A DNA stretch of 64,000 nt from UBA8199 sp035358715 (GCA_035358715.1 DAOPPX010000001.1:310001-374000); one strand, 5' to 3'; counted from the first letter of the stretch, positions 9,056-17,993 are shown. The notes: generated by a model from the sequence alone, not told the origin. Program-made: numbers and translations.

Positions 9056-9328
9056 TTAGCGCGCTCCCTGAAGCCGTGTTTGGATTTCCCGCTCGTATTC
9101 CGGGAAATAGCGCCCGATCACTGGCAAATCAAACGAAGGCAGGATCGAGGTATTCGGCTCGCGTTCTAGAAGAAACCGGATGCTCTCCTGGAGCAGTTCT
9201 TCGGCGGATCTGCCCCCAGCTAACCGTTCGACATCCTCTTTGGCCACCCGCACGCGATGATGGGTGGTAACGGTGCCCTTGATGCTCACCAGCCATTCGT
9301 CGCCCGCGGAATGTTTAACTTCGATCAT
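9056..9328 (-). CDS. Small hypothetical protein
   Basis: A 90-residue protein, unrecognised. The N-terminus (MIEVKHSAGDEWLVSIKGTVTTHHRVRV) looks like a small beta-rich module. It is followed by a helical stretch with EELLQESIRFLLEREPNTSILPSFDL. The ATG at MIEVKH was preferred because the 12 residues upstream are Arg/Cys-rich and unlike the rest. No partner gene overlaps it, although short proteins of this kind are often antitoxin-like or regulatory. That role is not shown by the sequence. Confidence 0.5.
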   Translation of the reverse strand: MIEVKHSAGDEWLVSIKGTVTTHHRVRVAKEDVERLAGGRSAEELLQESIRFLLEREPNTSILPSFDLPVIGRYFPEYEREIQTRLQGAR

Positions 9329-9364
9329 GGCCAGTAAACTGGAATGACGGCATCGAATTTTCAA

Positions 9365-9672
9365 GCGGCACGCACGCCCGTATTGCCGACGGGGTGTTCG
9401 TTCGCGCCGACAACACGCTGCGTATCACCAGGGGCCGATTCTGGAAGGCCGCGTCGCCCTCACCTGCAATTTCGGGAACCAAAAGACCACGCCGGGCACC
9501 GGCTACCATATCTTGGCGATCACGACGAACGCGCCCGTACCCCATCAGCGGGGTAAGCCAACCAAGCCGCTGCCCAAGGAGCGAACCCGGTCTAAGGAAG
9601 CGCGGGTGCTCCGCTCCTAGGTCCCTGGTCACGCACTGCGGCGCTCAGAGGTAGAATGGGGTGCGGCCAAAC
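9365..9672. other. Intergenic stretch, no gene supported
   Basis: About 300 bases between the small hypothetical gene and the large HExxH gene. Open frames exist on both strands, but none shows a convincing start or protein-like composition. I see no promoter-like, repeat or hairpin element here. Confidence 0.4.
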
Positions 9673-11322
9673 TCAGGACGAGCCAAGATTGAAATCTTCC
9701 AGCCTGACCCCAAAGTGCTCTTTGAAGCCGCGATCAGCCCATGGTCTGCAGAATTCAGCAGTATAGAGGGGGTGCATCCAGGTGAAATCGAGGTTGTAGG
9801 GCCCATCCTCGATAATCCACTGCCTGATCAGGTCATACAGCAGGACCCAGTAGTAGAAGGAGTTGAACGTATCGTAGAGGTTCTTTTCTGAAGCCCCCTC
9901 GTAGAGCGCCGGGCGAATCTCGCCGTTGGGATGGACCAGAAACGGCGGCTGGTGCTTGTTAAAGATCCCGAGCGATTCCTGCAGGTTGACGTTGGCCCCC
10001 TTGCGCTCGGCGAGATACATCGCCGGCCAGCAAAAGAACTCCGGCCTGCGAACCCGCTGCTCGGCGAATCGGAGGTGCTTCGCAAAGCACACCCTGAGCG
10101 GCAGGTTCTCGTCTGAAAAACTGAAGGAGCTCTCCTGCTCCAGAAGTTCGGCAAAGCCGGGGGTCCGCGACGCCCACCTCATCAGCTCACTGGCGATTAC
10201 CGCCGGCGTCTCGCAGGCGATCGACTTGCACAGGGCCGTGGCGATCTCCAGATACGCGTTCGCGTCGCATTTTTCGACTGCACCCCGCAAGGTCGGTTGC
10301 TGTGCTATTTGGGTGCAGAACCAGGAGAACCGTATACCCGGATCCACTGACTCTATGAGCGATTCAAAATGCCGGATGTCGAACGGGTAGCCATCGCTCG
10401 GATTTAGGGCCAGGTCGCAAACGAGGAGAAAGAGTAATACCTCTGCGGAAACCGGGGTCGCAGGCCACCCCCAGCCCGTGAGCCGCAGAAACTTCTCGAA
10501 TGCTTCGACGTAAACCCCGCCGAGCATGCCCAGGCTCCGGAACTCGTTCCACGAGAGGTTGGGCGTCGTTGCGAGGTGGAGATACTGCAGTTGGCTGAAT
10601 CGGGCCTGCCCCTCGAATATCTGATAAGCTCCGATGTCTGTGGTGCGGACCGTCGAGCCGTAGCAATACCCGTCCACGCGCCGGTCGCGCAAGTCGGCAG
10701 CAGGGTCCTCCCAGGACTTCGGGTGAGGGACGCACCCATGGTCGGGGTCAAACGTGGCCCCGAGCAGCAAGAGCAGGTTCGCCAGCCCGATAATGATAGA
10801 ATGCCCCTGCGATTCGAAGTAAGGGCTCCCCAATACGTCCGACAGGACCATAGGATTCATCAGGATGCGGCGGTTGAACTCCAGGTCGTACCAGTTGTTC
10901 ACGATTCGGTTGAGGCAAGCCTCAACGTCGGTGCCATACCTCCGCGGAGGGCCTTGGGTTAGACACTTAACCGGCTTTTGTGGGCCGACGTTCTGCAGCG
11001 CGAATTGAAGGTGCTTGTAATTGATGTGGCACTGTATGGGGGGAGACAGGGAGAGGAGTAACCCCGTTGTGCTACCGATGTGCTGCCACCAATGCAGGGT
11101 CTCATGAAAGTAGGTCGAGAAGGCATCAACTAGGCCGTAATCCCGAGAGCTCGAGATCCCGCCCGGATGTTGCTCAAGCCGTTCGTGCATGTCTTGGCGC
11201 AGGCGCACCACGAAACGGAACGGATGATAACTGCCACGGCTCCGGTTCGCGGAACTGCTATCAGGGACTGCCCATCCCAACCGTTCGGCGGATTGAAGGC
11301 CCTCACCCCTAGCCAGTTTCAT
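9673..11322 (-). CDS. Large protein with HExxH motif, possible metallopeptidase
   Basis: A 549-residue protein of no named family. Near residues 70-85 it has a YFHETLHWWQHIGS stretch that contains HExxH, the zinc-binding signature of many metallopeptidases. A later FEGQARFSQL segment (about residue 235) could give a third ligand, but its distance of roughly 160 residues is long for classic gluzincins. No signal peptide or membrane segment is evident, so it is probably cytoplasmic. It lies 45 bases downstream of a HEPN-like gene on the same strand, inside the defence-like cargo block. A peptidase effector or accessory role is therefore plausible but only inferred. The start is an ATG with no strong ribosome-binding site. 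Confidence 0.7.
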   Translation of the reverse strand: MKLARGEGLQSAERLGWAVPDSSSANRSRGSYHPFRFVVRLRQDMHERLEQHPGGISSSRDYGLVDAFSTYFHETLHWWQHIGSTTGLLLSLSPPIQCHINYKHLQFALQNVGPQKPVKCLTQGPPRRYGTDVEACLNRIVNNWYDLEFNRRILMNPMVLSDVLGSPYFESQGHSIIIGLANLLLLLGATFDPDHGCVPHPKSWEDPAADLRDRRVDGYCYGSTVRTTDIGAYQIFEGQARFSQLQYLHLATTPNLSWNEFRSLGMLGGVYVEAFEKFLRLTGWGWPATPVSAEVLLFLLVCDLALNPSDGYPFDIRHFESLIESVDPGIRFSWFCTQIAQQPTLRGAVEKCDANAYLEIATALCKSIACETPAVIASELMRWASRTPGFAELLEQESSFSFSDENLPLRVCFAKHLRFAEQRVRRPEFFCWPAMYLAERKGANVNLQESLGIFNKHQPPFLVHPNGEIRPALYEGASEKNLYDTFNSFYYWVLLYDLIRQWIIEDGPYNLDFTWMHPLYTAEFCRPWADRGFKEHFGVRLEDFNLGSS

Positions 11323-11367
11323 TAGCTTTTGGAATAATCACAGTCGGTTCGCGCACGGTCGCAATTC

Positions 11368-12342
11368 TCAGGTTGTCGCCCGCTTCGCCCTGAGTTTTCC
11401 AATGCGCCCTTCCGACAAAACCGTGTCGTATCGGTGAATGAACTCCAACTGCTTCGCGAGGTTTCCAGAGTAGGTTTTCGTCCAGGGGCCCACCGCTTCG
11501 ATGACCGCGTTATAAAGGGCCTCGAAAGAGAACATTTTCGTCCCGCTACCCCCATCGACGCGAATTTTCTGGGAAGTGGGATCGAAATGGAAAGAAAGTG
11601 GAGGTGTCTTGCCCGCCAACACTTTTCGGGAGTGCGGGTTCGTCATGTGCAAAAGGGAATTCCTTAGCTCCCACAACTCATCCGGGGTCACGCCGACCGC
11701 AGCGAGGACCGCATACTTGGAAAGCCAGGTCACAAAGTTCCCCGCGACATCCCCGAGGTCCAGATAGGCCGCCGAATCAACGAAGGACATGAGGAGCTTC
11801 ATCGCCGAAACGTAATACCGGTGCGCGTAAAGAAGCTTGATGGCTTCGATAAAGTCGTCTCCGAGCAGATCGTCGACATTCAAGCCAGCCGGCGTGAGGT
11901 ACGCAGACAGATAATCGACCCTGCTTACGAGGCCACCAAATTGCCTCGAAAGCACCACCTGAGCAGACTGCGGATCAGCGCAAACCAAGTCCTCGTTCTG
12001 CGGCTTTCCGTCCACGATAATCGTGGTGCAAAATATCGGGTTCTGCGAGGCCTGAACGGCCTCCAGGGGTTCCGCAAAAATATGAAGGGGCTTCCCCGTT
12101 CGCGCTAGGTACCAGTATGCCTCTAGGGGCAGGCCCTGCGTCGCCGCAATCCCGAGCCAAGCCTTGATATTGGCGACGGGAACGGGATAACGCGGCGCCT
12201 TGGTGAAATCTGCATCAACTCGGCTCTTCAGAGCCGCGATAATTTGGTCGTCGCTGCCCTCCAACTCATGTGCGACGACACCAAGCTCTTTGACGGTGTC
12301 GTTTTCCACATACAGGAACAGGTTGACGGCCCTTTCGCTCAT
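11368..12342 (-). CDS. HEPN-like domain protein
   Basis: A 324-residue protein, unrecognised overall. Its C-terminal half is helical and holds ELRNSLLHM near residue 225, which fits the R-x4-H motif of HEPN ribonucleases found in toxins and abortive-infection proteins. The N-terminal half (SERAVNLFLYVEND onward) looks alpha/beta. I placed the start at the ATG of MSERAVN. The frame is open 26 codons further upstream, where it overlaps an out-of-frame Ntn-hydrolase-like fragment. That suggests either a separate gene behind a broken one, or a frameshifted longer gene. Its neighbours are the HExxH protein downstream and the caspase-helicase operon upstream. A defence role is inferred from context. 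Confidence 0.6.
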   Translation of the reverse strand: MSERAVNLFLYVENDTVKELGVVAHELEGSDDQIIAALKSRVDADFTKAPRYPVPVANIKAWLGIAATQGLPLEAYWYLARTGKPLHIFAEPLEAVQASQNPIFCTTIIVDGKPQNEDLVCADPQSAQVVLSRQFGGLVSRVDYLSAYLTPAGLNVDDLLGDDFIEAIKLLYAHRYYVSAMKLLMSFVDSAAYLDLGDVAGNFVTWLSKYAVLAAVGVTPDELWELRNSLLHMTNPHSRKVLAGKTPPLSFHFDPTSQKIRVDGGSGTKMFSFEALYNAVIEAVGPWTKTYSGNLAKQLEFIHRYDTVLSEGRIGKLRAKRATT

Positions 12343-12380
12343 GGAAGTAGTTAAGGGGACCGCCGAAAGTTCGGCAAGTG

Positions 12381-12575
12381 TCAACTGGGCCCTTTGGGAA
12401 TGTAGCCAATACTTCCCCAATAGGAGATGCCGCCTCTAATTCTCTCGACCTTTAGCAATTGTTCCCACTCCACCTGATCCACAGTTGAGATTCGTCCATT
12501 GACGAGTGTGTTGATAGCGGAATCCGCAACCATTGCGATTCCTGCTTCAGATAAATCTGCAAGTAATAAGGACAT
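12381..12575 (-). pseudogene. Truncated Ntn-hydrolase-like N-terminal fragment
   Basis: Sixty-four codons with MSLLLADLSEAGIAMVADSA and later GGISYWGSIGYIP. This resembles the N-terminus of proteasome/Ntn-hydrolase-like proteins that begin with a strand followed by ADS. The frame stops abruptly after the IGYIPKG segment, while the next frame stays open through the HEPN-like gene. I read it as the remnant of a longer gene cut by a frameshift or a recombination joint. A small genuine peptide is possible. A TATAAT-like element lies about 105 bases upstream. Confidence 0.45.
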
Positions 12576-12872
12576 ACAATTTGCCGCTTTCCGGTGACAA
12601 AAGCAAAAAAGCGTTGCGTCTCGGAGTCAAGAGCGCGATGAGCCGATACAGCTCAGGTCGCGGCCATTTTCGTGACCGATATTATACTACCGGCGGGGTA
12701 TTATTCCCGCCAGTTTACGGGCTGAATTATGGGCATCGGAGAAGCATTTTACCAGGTCTGCAGGAACCTTGCCATCAGCAACAGGGCGTCGATCTCGGTA
12801 TCGCCACAAGGGCATGTCCCACGAGCTTGAAAAATCGAAAAATCAACGTTCTCAAGCTACCACAGGCAACTT
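12576..12872. other. Intergenic region with promoter-like element
   Basis: About 300 bases with no supported gene. It holds overlapping TATAAT (minus, 12681-12686) and TATACT (plus, 12684-12689) hexamers. Only the minus-strand one has a coding frame downstream. It is noticeably more AT-rich than the backbone. Confidence 0.4.
12681..12686 (-). promoter_or_regulatory. -10-like element upstream of Ntn-like fragment and HEPN-like gene
   Basis: TATAAT on the minus strand, followed by ATCGG rather than the GGA seen in the backbone. No clear -35 was identified. Confidence 0.35.
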
Positions 12873-15800
12873 TCATTGAGGATCCGGCGGTGTCGGCATC
12901 GGCAAAGCATCACTAAGTGCGGGCCTGGCTGCCTTAAGCTTGTCGATTGCGTGTCTCACAAGCTGCCTTTTCGCGTCACTATTTATAACACGAACAAACG
13001 CTTCATCATCAAGCCCCTCGAAAGCCTCCACCGTTGTTAAGCCCGCACGCTTGAGAGCCAGATAATCTCCACGCTCTAATCCCCGCTTCACCTGTCTTGC
13101 CAAGTAAATCATGTCACTGTGAATACCCAATTCCAGCCGCGTATTGAGATCATCAAGCTCACAGCTCGATCCGCGACCGTCGCTCGAAACCAGCGTACCG
13201 ATCCGAGCTACGACCTCGATGAGATCGCGGGTGCGCTCAGCTGAAGCGCGAATCGGACCGGCGGCATTATCTGCTGGCAGATGCTGCAGGAGCGAAGCCT
13301 CCATACGATTTAGTTCAACCCCTTCAATCCACATCAAAACCGCGGAGAGGCGCTTGCATCGTGCCGTATGGCTCGGATCGTCGGTCGCCGCAAATTCCAC
13401 AAGAAGCGAATAGGGCAAGCGTTGCTCCTGGATCGCCCCCTGCCACCGCTGACGTTCCTTAATCGATTTCTTATGAACGGGGAAAATGACGTCGTCCAAC
13501 TCCACCGTCACCTGTGCAGCCGCGAGGAGGACTCTTTCAACAAGCTCAGCGCTGGGCAGACCACGGAGCGCTCGTGCGACTCGTGTCACGCTTTCCACTT
13601 GGATACCAAGCTCACCGGCCACTTTACCGAGCTGAGTCAGCCGATAGCGGCCTTCGACTTGCTCCACAAGCCCCGCTCCACCTAACTGCGCGACCGCGCT
13701 TGAGATTGCCTGAACACTGAAGGCCTGGCCCTGCTGGTGGTGCGCGAATGTCGATTGGATGAAATCGACGAGCTCCTGCTCGGAAAGACTATTCACCTTC
13801 GAGGCACTTGCGGTCGCGAGCACTCGGCAAATAAGGGAGAGGGGATCATGGTCCGAAAAGCGCGAGACCAGCGCCTCAGGTTTTCCCGCCACATAGTTCG
13901 TCCACAGCTGGTAAGCATCGGACGGGGTCGGAGCAATCAAGAAGGATTTGCCTTTCGGCGTAAAGCCAAGCCGGCCGGCGCGCCCAACCATGTTTTTGTA
14001 TTCGGCCACGCTATACGGCGAGTCAGGATGCTCCAGGCCAGCAATCACCACCGACCAGGCCGGAGTATTGACCCCCATGGCAAGCGTCGTCGTCGCCACC
14101 AGCACTTTGAGAGAGCTGTTCGGATCCCTGAACGTGGCCTCGATTGCTTGTCGTTCTTCGCGGTCAAGATCCGCATTATGGAAGGCAACACCGTGCTGCA
14201 AACATCCGCGCAACTGCGTCGAGGCGACAGATGGATCACCTGCGGGGAGTTGAGCCAAGGTTTCGGTCGCCGCATGAAGGCCTAAACTGTTCTTCAAATA
14301 TTCCGCAGTTGCTCGGACAATCGGTTTCGTTTCTCGAAACACGATGACCTTCTCCCCCGCGCCTACAAGCTGCCGCACCAACGGGATGATGATGTCTTGC
14401 GATGTGCCCTTGCGGAATTCCGGGCGCACGTAATTATTGAGCTGCTGCTCTGTGCCATCTGCCGCGATGTAACGGAACGTCCCGCTCATATCGAGCAGAC
14501 CCTCTTCCAGCGGAACCGGGCGTTTCTCACTGCGCAACAGCCGGGCATCCAGCCAGGACTCAAAACCGTTGGTGTCCCCGATAACGGCGGAAAGCGCGAT
14601 TATCTGCGGTTCGACACCCAACATTCTTTGCGACTTCAATAGCGTGAGCAGAAATTCAAGATTGGCTCCGCGGTTCAGGTCCGTGATCATCTGCACTTCG
14701 TCGACCACCACGACGCCAACCTGGCGCATGATATGTGGTGCGACCAGCGCGAGCGCAGCAAACCGTTCGTACGTCAGCAACGCGATATCGAACTTACCAC
14801 GGAGCAGCGCATTGTTGTCGTCGGAAATCTCGCCGGTAGATCGGATGATACGCACACCGAACGGCCCATATTTTGACGTGAACTCAGCGTACTTATCGTT
14901 CACGAGCGCCCGCAGCGGCAACAGTATGTAGCTGCGTTCCCCTTTCAGGTTACGGTACAACGCTGCCAATTCGCCGATCATCGTCTTTCCCGATGACGTT
15001 GGCGCAGACACAACGAGATGCTGACCTTCAAACAAGCCCGCCTTGTTGATGGCCTCCTGCTGCAATTCGTTGAGGGACGGAATCGCACCACTCCAAATAC
15101 CGATCAATGGCTGGGGAAACCCAAATCCGGTAAGATCCTTGATGTTCGAGCTGACGGAAATTGGAGCTGGGTCGGGGAAAAACCGTCTAAAAATCGCGCC
15201 TGGGATCAACACTGGAAACAGCAACTCGCCTTCAATCACGCCCTTTACGGTTGGCTCTTGTTCGTGGCGAATCTGACGAGCGGCGTTTACCACCGACCGG
15301 GTCACGAACTCAATCAATGATAAGAGCGGAATCTTGCCAGCCTTGACGATTTCCGGGGCACCTTTGAACGCCTGACATATAAAGAAGGTAAACAAGCTGT
15401 GCCCGCGGCGCCGATCTTCCATTGCTTCCTGCTTCGCTGTGGCAGCGGTGAAAATGAGGCGTCCCTTGCCGCTAATCTTACTCAGCAAGGCATCCGCCGA
15501 AGCCGTATCCTTCGTGGCCGTAGGAGCATGGAAGACCTTGGCGCCAGCCCCCCCGGCGAAGCAACAGTCCAAGAGGAGCACGAGATTTGACACGGGAATA
15601 CGCGAAAAAAGATTCGTGAGTTCATCCAGATGAATTGTGGTTGAATCGAGTGCGAGCGGGTCGGCTTCGTGTGAGATGAGGTGATGGGAGTCCGAGCCAT
15701 GGCCAGAAAACCCAATCACAACGATATCATCCGGTTTTGCTTCTTGAAGCTCCACAAGTGCCTTGAGAATCGCCGATTTGGTAGCCTGCTCGTTTGTAAG

Positions 15801-15938
15801 AAGAACGGATTCCGAGCTGCCAAATGCGTCACAAAAAAGTCCGTGGAGTGCCTGGGCGTCGCGAACCGAACACGAGAGGTTTGAAATTAGCGGGGATCGA
15901 TACCGATCAATGCCGATGAATAGGCTTTTGAATGACAT
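12873..15938 (-). CDS. Caspase-like peptidase fused to Ski2-like DEAD/DEAH helicase
   Basis: A 1021-residue fusion. Residues ~1-240 form a caspase/metacaspase-type (C14) domain with the catalytic His in GFSGHGSD (~77) and the Cys in LLLDCCFAGG (~122). Residues ~275-700 are a superfamily 2 helicase of Ski2/Hel308 type: Walker A APTSSGKT (~311), DEVQ box VVDEVQM (~411), ATTTLAMGVNTPA, and motif VI MVGRAGR (~649). The C-terminal ~300 residues are helical and end with a helix-hairpin-helix-like LKRAGLTTVEAFEGL. I chose the ATG of MSFKSLFIGID, a typical caspase-fold first strand; a TTG 13 codons upstream is possible. It is the last gene of a five-gene operon, 40 bases after the metallopeptidase stop. 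The likely logic (inference) is a helicase that senses abnormal nucleic acid and switches on a protease that harms the cell or the invader. Confidence 0.92.
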   Translation of the reverse strand: MSFKSLFIGIDRYRSPLISNLSCSVRDAQALHGLFCDAFGSSESVLLTNEQATKSAILKALVELQEAKPDDIVVIGFSGHGSDSHHLISHEADPLALDSTTIHLDELTNLFSRIPVSNLVLLLDCCFAGGAGAKVFHAPTATKDTASADALLSKISGKGRLIFTAATAKQEAMEDRRRGHSLFTFFICQAFKGAPEIVKAGKIPLLSLIEFVTRSVVNAARQIRHEQEPTVKGVIEGELLFPVLIPGAIFRRFFPDPAPISVSSNIKDLTGFGFPQPLIGIWSGAIPSLNELQQEAINKAGLFEGQHLVVSAPTSSGKTMIGELAALYRNLKGERSYILLPLRALVNDKYAEFTSKYGPFGVRIIRSTGEISDDNNALLRGKFDIALLTYERFAALALVAPHIMRQVGVVVVDEVQMITDLNRGANLEFLLTLLKSQRMLGVEPQIIALSAVIGDTNGFESWLDARLLRSEKRPVPLEEGLLDMSGTFRYIAADGTEQQLNNYVRPEFRKGTSQDIIIPLVRQLVGAGEKVIVFRETKPIVRATAEYLKNSLGLHAATETLAQLPAGDPSVASTQLRGCLQHGVAFHNADLDREERQAIEATFRDPNSSLKVLVATTTLAMGVNTPAWSVVIAGLEHPDSPYSVAEYKNMVGRAGRLGFTPKGKSFLIAPTPSDAYQLWTNYVAGKPEALVSRFSDHDPLSLICRVLATASASKVNSLSEQELVDFIQSTFAHHQQGQAFSVQAISSAVAQLGGAGLVEQVEGRYRLTQLGKVAGELGIQVESVTRVARALRGLPSAELVERVLLAAAQVTVELDDVIFPVHKKSIKERQRWQGAIQEQRLPYSLLVEFAATDDPSHTARCKRLSAVLMWIEGVELNRMEASLLQHLPADNAAGPIRASAERTRDLIEVVARIGTLVSSDGRGSSCELDDLNTRLELGIHSDMIYLARQVKRGLERGDYLALKRAGLTTVEAFEGLDDEAFVRVINSDAKRQLVRHAIDKLKAARPALSDALPMPTPPDPQ

Positions 15939-15978
15939 TTGTCGCTGCTGATTCTCGTGGGGTTTGCAGAAATTCAAG

Positions 15979-16914
15979 TCAGATTGCGATGACGGGCACC
16001 GTTACAGCCCGTTTCCCAAGGTGCCTTGCAAATGTGAGGGCTTCATGGCCGTTGAAAAAGGTTTCAAAGGCGAAGACGTGCTCGTCTCCATTGTCATCGG
16101 CTAGAACGATCTCGCTTTCGCCCAAGGGCCCACCTCTTTGAGATCCACAGTATGAAACGATGCAGTCGAAAATCTCGTGCTCGCTCGCTTGGCCGAACCG
16201 AGCGGCGAAAGCCTCGGATTGAATAAAATGACGACAGGGATTCGCCCCATCGAAATCGTCTGGCCGGCGACGGATGTGAGGATGGTCGGAAATGACGCCT
16301 AACAGGGGTTGCTCGGAACCGAGAAGCTCAACTGCGCGCCAGAGGGTGCAAGTTTGGGTGTTACCAAAGGATTTCGCATACTTTTGCAGAGTCCGAAAAC
16401 CCAGCGGCGAACTCCGAGCCTCCTCGACGAATCGGTCGCGCAGAAAAATTAGCTGACCGGCACCATAGTTGGCTTCAGTTTCGATTTTCGCCCGACAGGA
16501 GGCGGTTGGGGTTATCTCATTGTCGCCCAGCAGGACTGGGTGGTGCCAGAGGAGCAATTGGTGGATGGTTTCGTGTGCCTCAAGCCAGCGATGTTTCAGT
16601 TTAGGCACCTCCTCGTCGATCAGAATGCGTTTCAGATCCGGAGCACACAGCGCGCGGAGCTTAAATTTCTGTATGGCTTCGCGGATGAACATCGGACGGG
16701 CAAAGGATTGCATCACGCCGACGCGGATCTTGTGGACAGCACGCGCCAGCAGACCGGCCTCTTCACGTTGAAAGTAGCCAAGATCAATTTTCAGCCAGTC
16801 ACGCACCACCTCAATCCGAAGAGGCGGCTCCGGGCGACCAATATCATCGAGAAGGCGATCTACTCGGCGATCGATTTTCTGGCGGACGTGTGAAGCAAGA
16901 ATGAGGCTTTTCAT
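15979..16914 (-). CDS. ImmA/IrrE-type zinc metallopeptidase
   Basis: A 311-residue protein with WLEAHETIHQLLLWH, the HExxH zinc site of the ImmA/IrrE (COG2856-type) family. IETEANYGAGQLIF follows, where a Glu serves as the third ligand in that family. The C-terminal ~120 residues form an extra domain without a clear name. In this family the peptidase typically cleaves a partner XRE repressor in response to DNA damage or phage infection, and such pairs control prophages, ICEs and defence operons. Its start overlaps the stop of the XRE gene by 4 bases, so a repressor-protease pair is the most likely reading. It directly precedes the caspase-helicase gene. Confidence 0.85.
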   Translation of the reverse strand: MKSLILASHVRQKIDRRVDRLLDDIGRPEPPLRIEVVRDWLKIDLGYFQREEAGLLARAVHKIRVGVMQSFARPMFIREAIQKFKLRALCAPDLKRILIDEEVPKLKHRWLEAHETIHQLLLWHHPVLLGDNEITPTASCRAKIETEANYGAGQLIFLRDRFVEEARSSPLGFRTLQKYAKSFGNTQTCTLWRAVELLGSEQPLLGVISDHPHIRRRPDDFDGANPCRHFIQSEAFAARFGQASEHEIFDCIVSYCGSQRGGPLGESEIVLADDNGDEHVFAFETFFNGHEALTFARHLGKRAVTVPVIAI

Positions 16915-17390
16915 TCCTTGCCACGTTCATCGTCCAGGAGCGTGGCGATATAAGCCTCGAGCGCGTGCTGCTCTTCTGGGGAAAGCGGCCCGGTCGGTTT
17001 CGCATCGGTGGCAAAGCGGACAGCCTCTTTGTTTAGGGGAAGCTTTTTAGCAACGGCAAGACCGGCAGCCTGCATCATCTTTGTAACTGAAAGGCCAAAA
17101 ACCTGAGCTAGCCCGTAGACCGTGCTCGGTTCGGGTTCGTGGTATGGGTCGTCTTCGATAGCTTGCAGTTCCTCGGTTGCCGCTTCAGCTCGTGCTGCGA
17201 GTTGTTCGATTGAAAGCCCCAGTTTCCTGCGTAACAGGAGGACAAGTCTTCCAAATGTGAGGTGGGTGAATACCGAGATCATCGGCGTGGCAGACTGAAT
17301 GGCGGTGGGCGGACTGCCCGCACCAACTTCGCAGTCGCCTTCCAGTTTGGCTGCGCGGATGAACCAATCTTTGGGCAGGTTCAGTTTCAT
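16911..17390 (-). CDS. XRE-family helix-turn-helix regulator
   Basis: A 159-residue protein with a helix-turn-helix in the middle: RLVLLLRRKLGLSIEQLAARAEAATEELQAIE, then TVYGLAQVFGLSVTKMMQAAG. About 45 residues of unknown function precede it and a charged tail follows. The 4-base overlaps with both neighbours show strong translational coupling. With the ImmA-type peptidase it forms the classic repressor/protease pair. It may bind the AT-rich control region between the two divergent operons about 0.9 kb upstream (inference). It could instead be an antitoxin for the peptidase, since XRE-COG2856 pairs also act as toxin-antitoxin modules. Confidence 0.8.
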   Translation of the reverse strand: MKLNLPKDWFIRAAKLEGDCEVGAGSPPTAIQSATPMISVFTHLTFGRLVLLLRRKLGLSIEQLAARAEAATEELQAIEDDPYHEPEPSTVYGLAQVFGLSVTKMMQAAGLAVAKKLPLNKEAVRFATDAKPTGPLSPEEQHALEAYIATLLDDERGKE

Positions 17391-17989
17391 TTTGTCAGAG
17401 GTTTTGCGAGAAAGGCGTTTGCCTGCTCGCTGGTGAATTCATAATACGTTAGATTCTGTTTCTGTGGGTCGGGTCCGATGATTGTCATGCCGCAGTTCTT
17501 CTCATAAAATCTCCTTGCACCTGGGAGGGAGTGCAGGCCGATTCGCCCTTTGAAGCCCTCGTCGATGCTGAGCTGCACGGCAGCCGCTATTAATGTTCCG
17601 CCAACCGCCTTAAACCGCTTTGGTGTCTGAATCGCAGAACGATTCCAAGGGGCGACGGCAAGATAATCCACATACAGGACTGAACGGGTGCCTTTGTTGG
17701 AGAGGCTTGCAAGATCAACGAGCATGGCGCCCTGGAGGCCGCCTTCGCAGGTAATGCAAAAACCGCGCTGGCCAAACGTCTGATGCGCGTGAGAAAGTTT
17801 ATCCCGCCAATTCCAGTGCCAATCTTCCGGCCACCTGTCTCGCGGCGTGGTGCGCTTCACTTGCTCAACGACCGGCGCCCAGGTTGCTTCTAGTTGCTCC
17901 AAGTGCGGTTTGTCCAGGTCGTCCAGGAGCACTGCTTCGACGAGCGATTCGTCAGCGCCGCGGACGAGGTAAATGACTGACGCTTCCAT
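17387..17989 (-). CDS. GNAT-type acetyltransferase, possible toxin or effector
   Basis: A 200-residue protein with the GNAT fold signature. The acetyl-CoA-binding strand and helix are in LYVDYLAVAPWNR followed by VGGTLIAAAVQLSIDEGF. The typical C-terminal part is LHSLPGARRFYEKNCGM. The gene lies 4 bases behind an RHH/CopG-like antitoxin gene; RHH-GNAT pairs such as TacAT and AtaRT are type II toxin-antitoxin systems in which the enzyme acetylates aminoacyl-tRNA. It differs from small TA toxins (about 160-180 residues) in having an N-terminal extension of roughly 50 residues, and its stop overlaps the XRE gene start by 4 bases. A protein-modifying role within the caspase-helicase operon is an alternative. 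Confidence 0.8.
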   Translation of the reverse strand: MEASVIYLVRGADESLVEAVLLDDLDKPHLEQLEATWAPVVEQVKRTTPRDRWPEDWHWNWRDKLSHAHQTFGQRGFCITCEGGLQGAMLVDLASLSNKGTRSVLYVDYLAVAPWNRSAIQTPKRFKAVGGTLIAAAVQLSIDEGFKGRIGLHSLPGARRFYEKNCGMTIIGPDPQKQNLTYYEFTSEQANAFLAKPLTK

Positions 17990-17993
17990 GGTT

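Noticed and set aside
12533..12916. Plus-strand frame of 127 codons downstream of a TATACT hexamer
   Set aside because: The hexamer is inside the frame, the translation is not protein-like, and the frame overlaps the end of the caspase-helicase gene.
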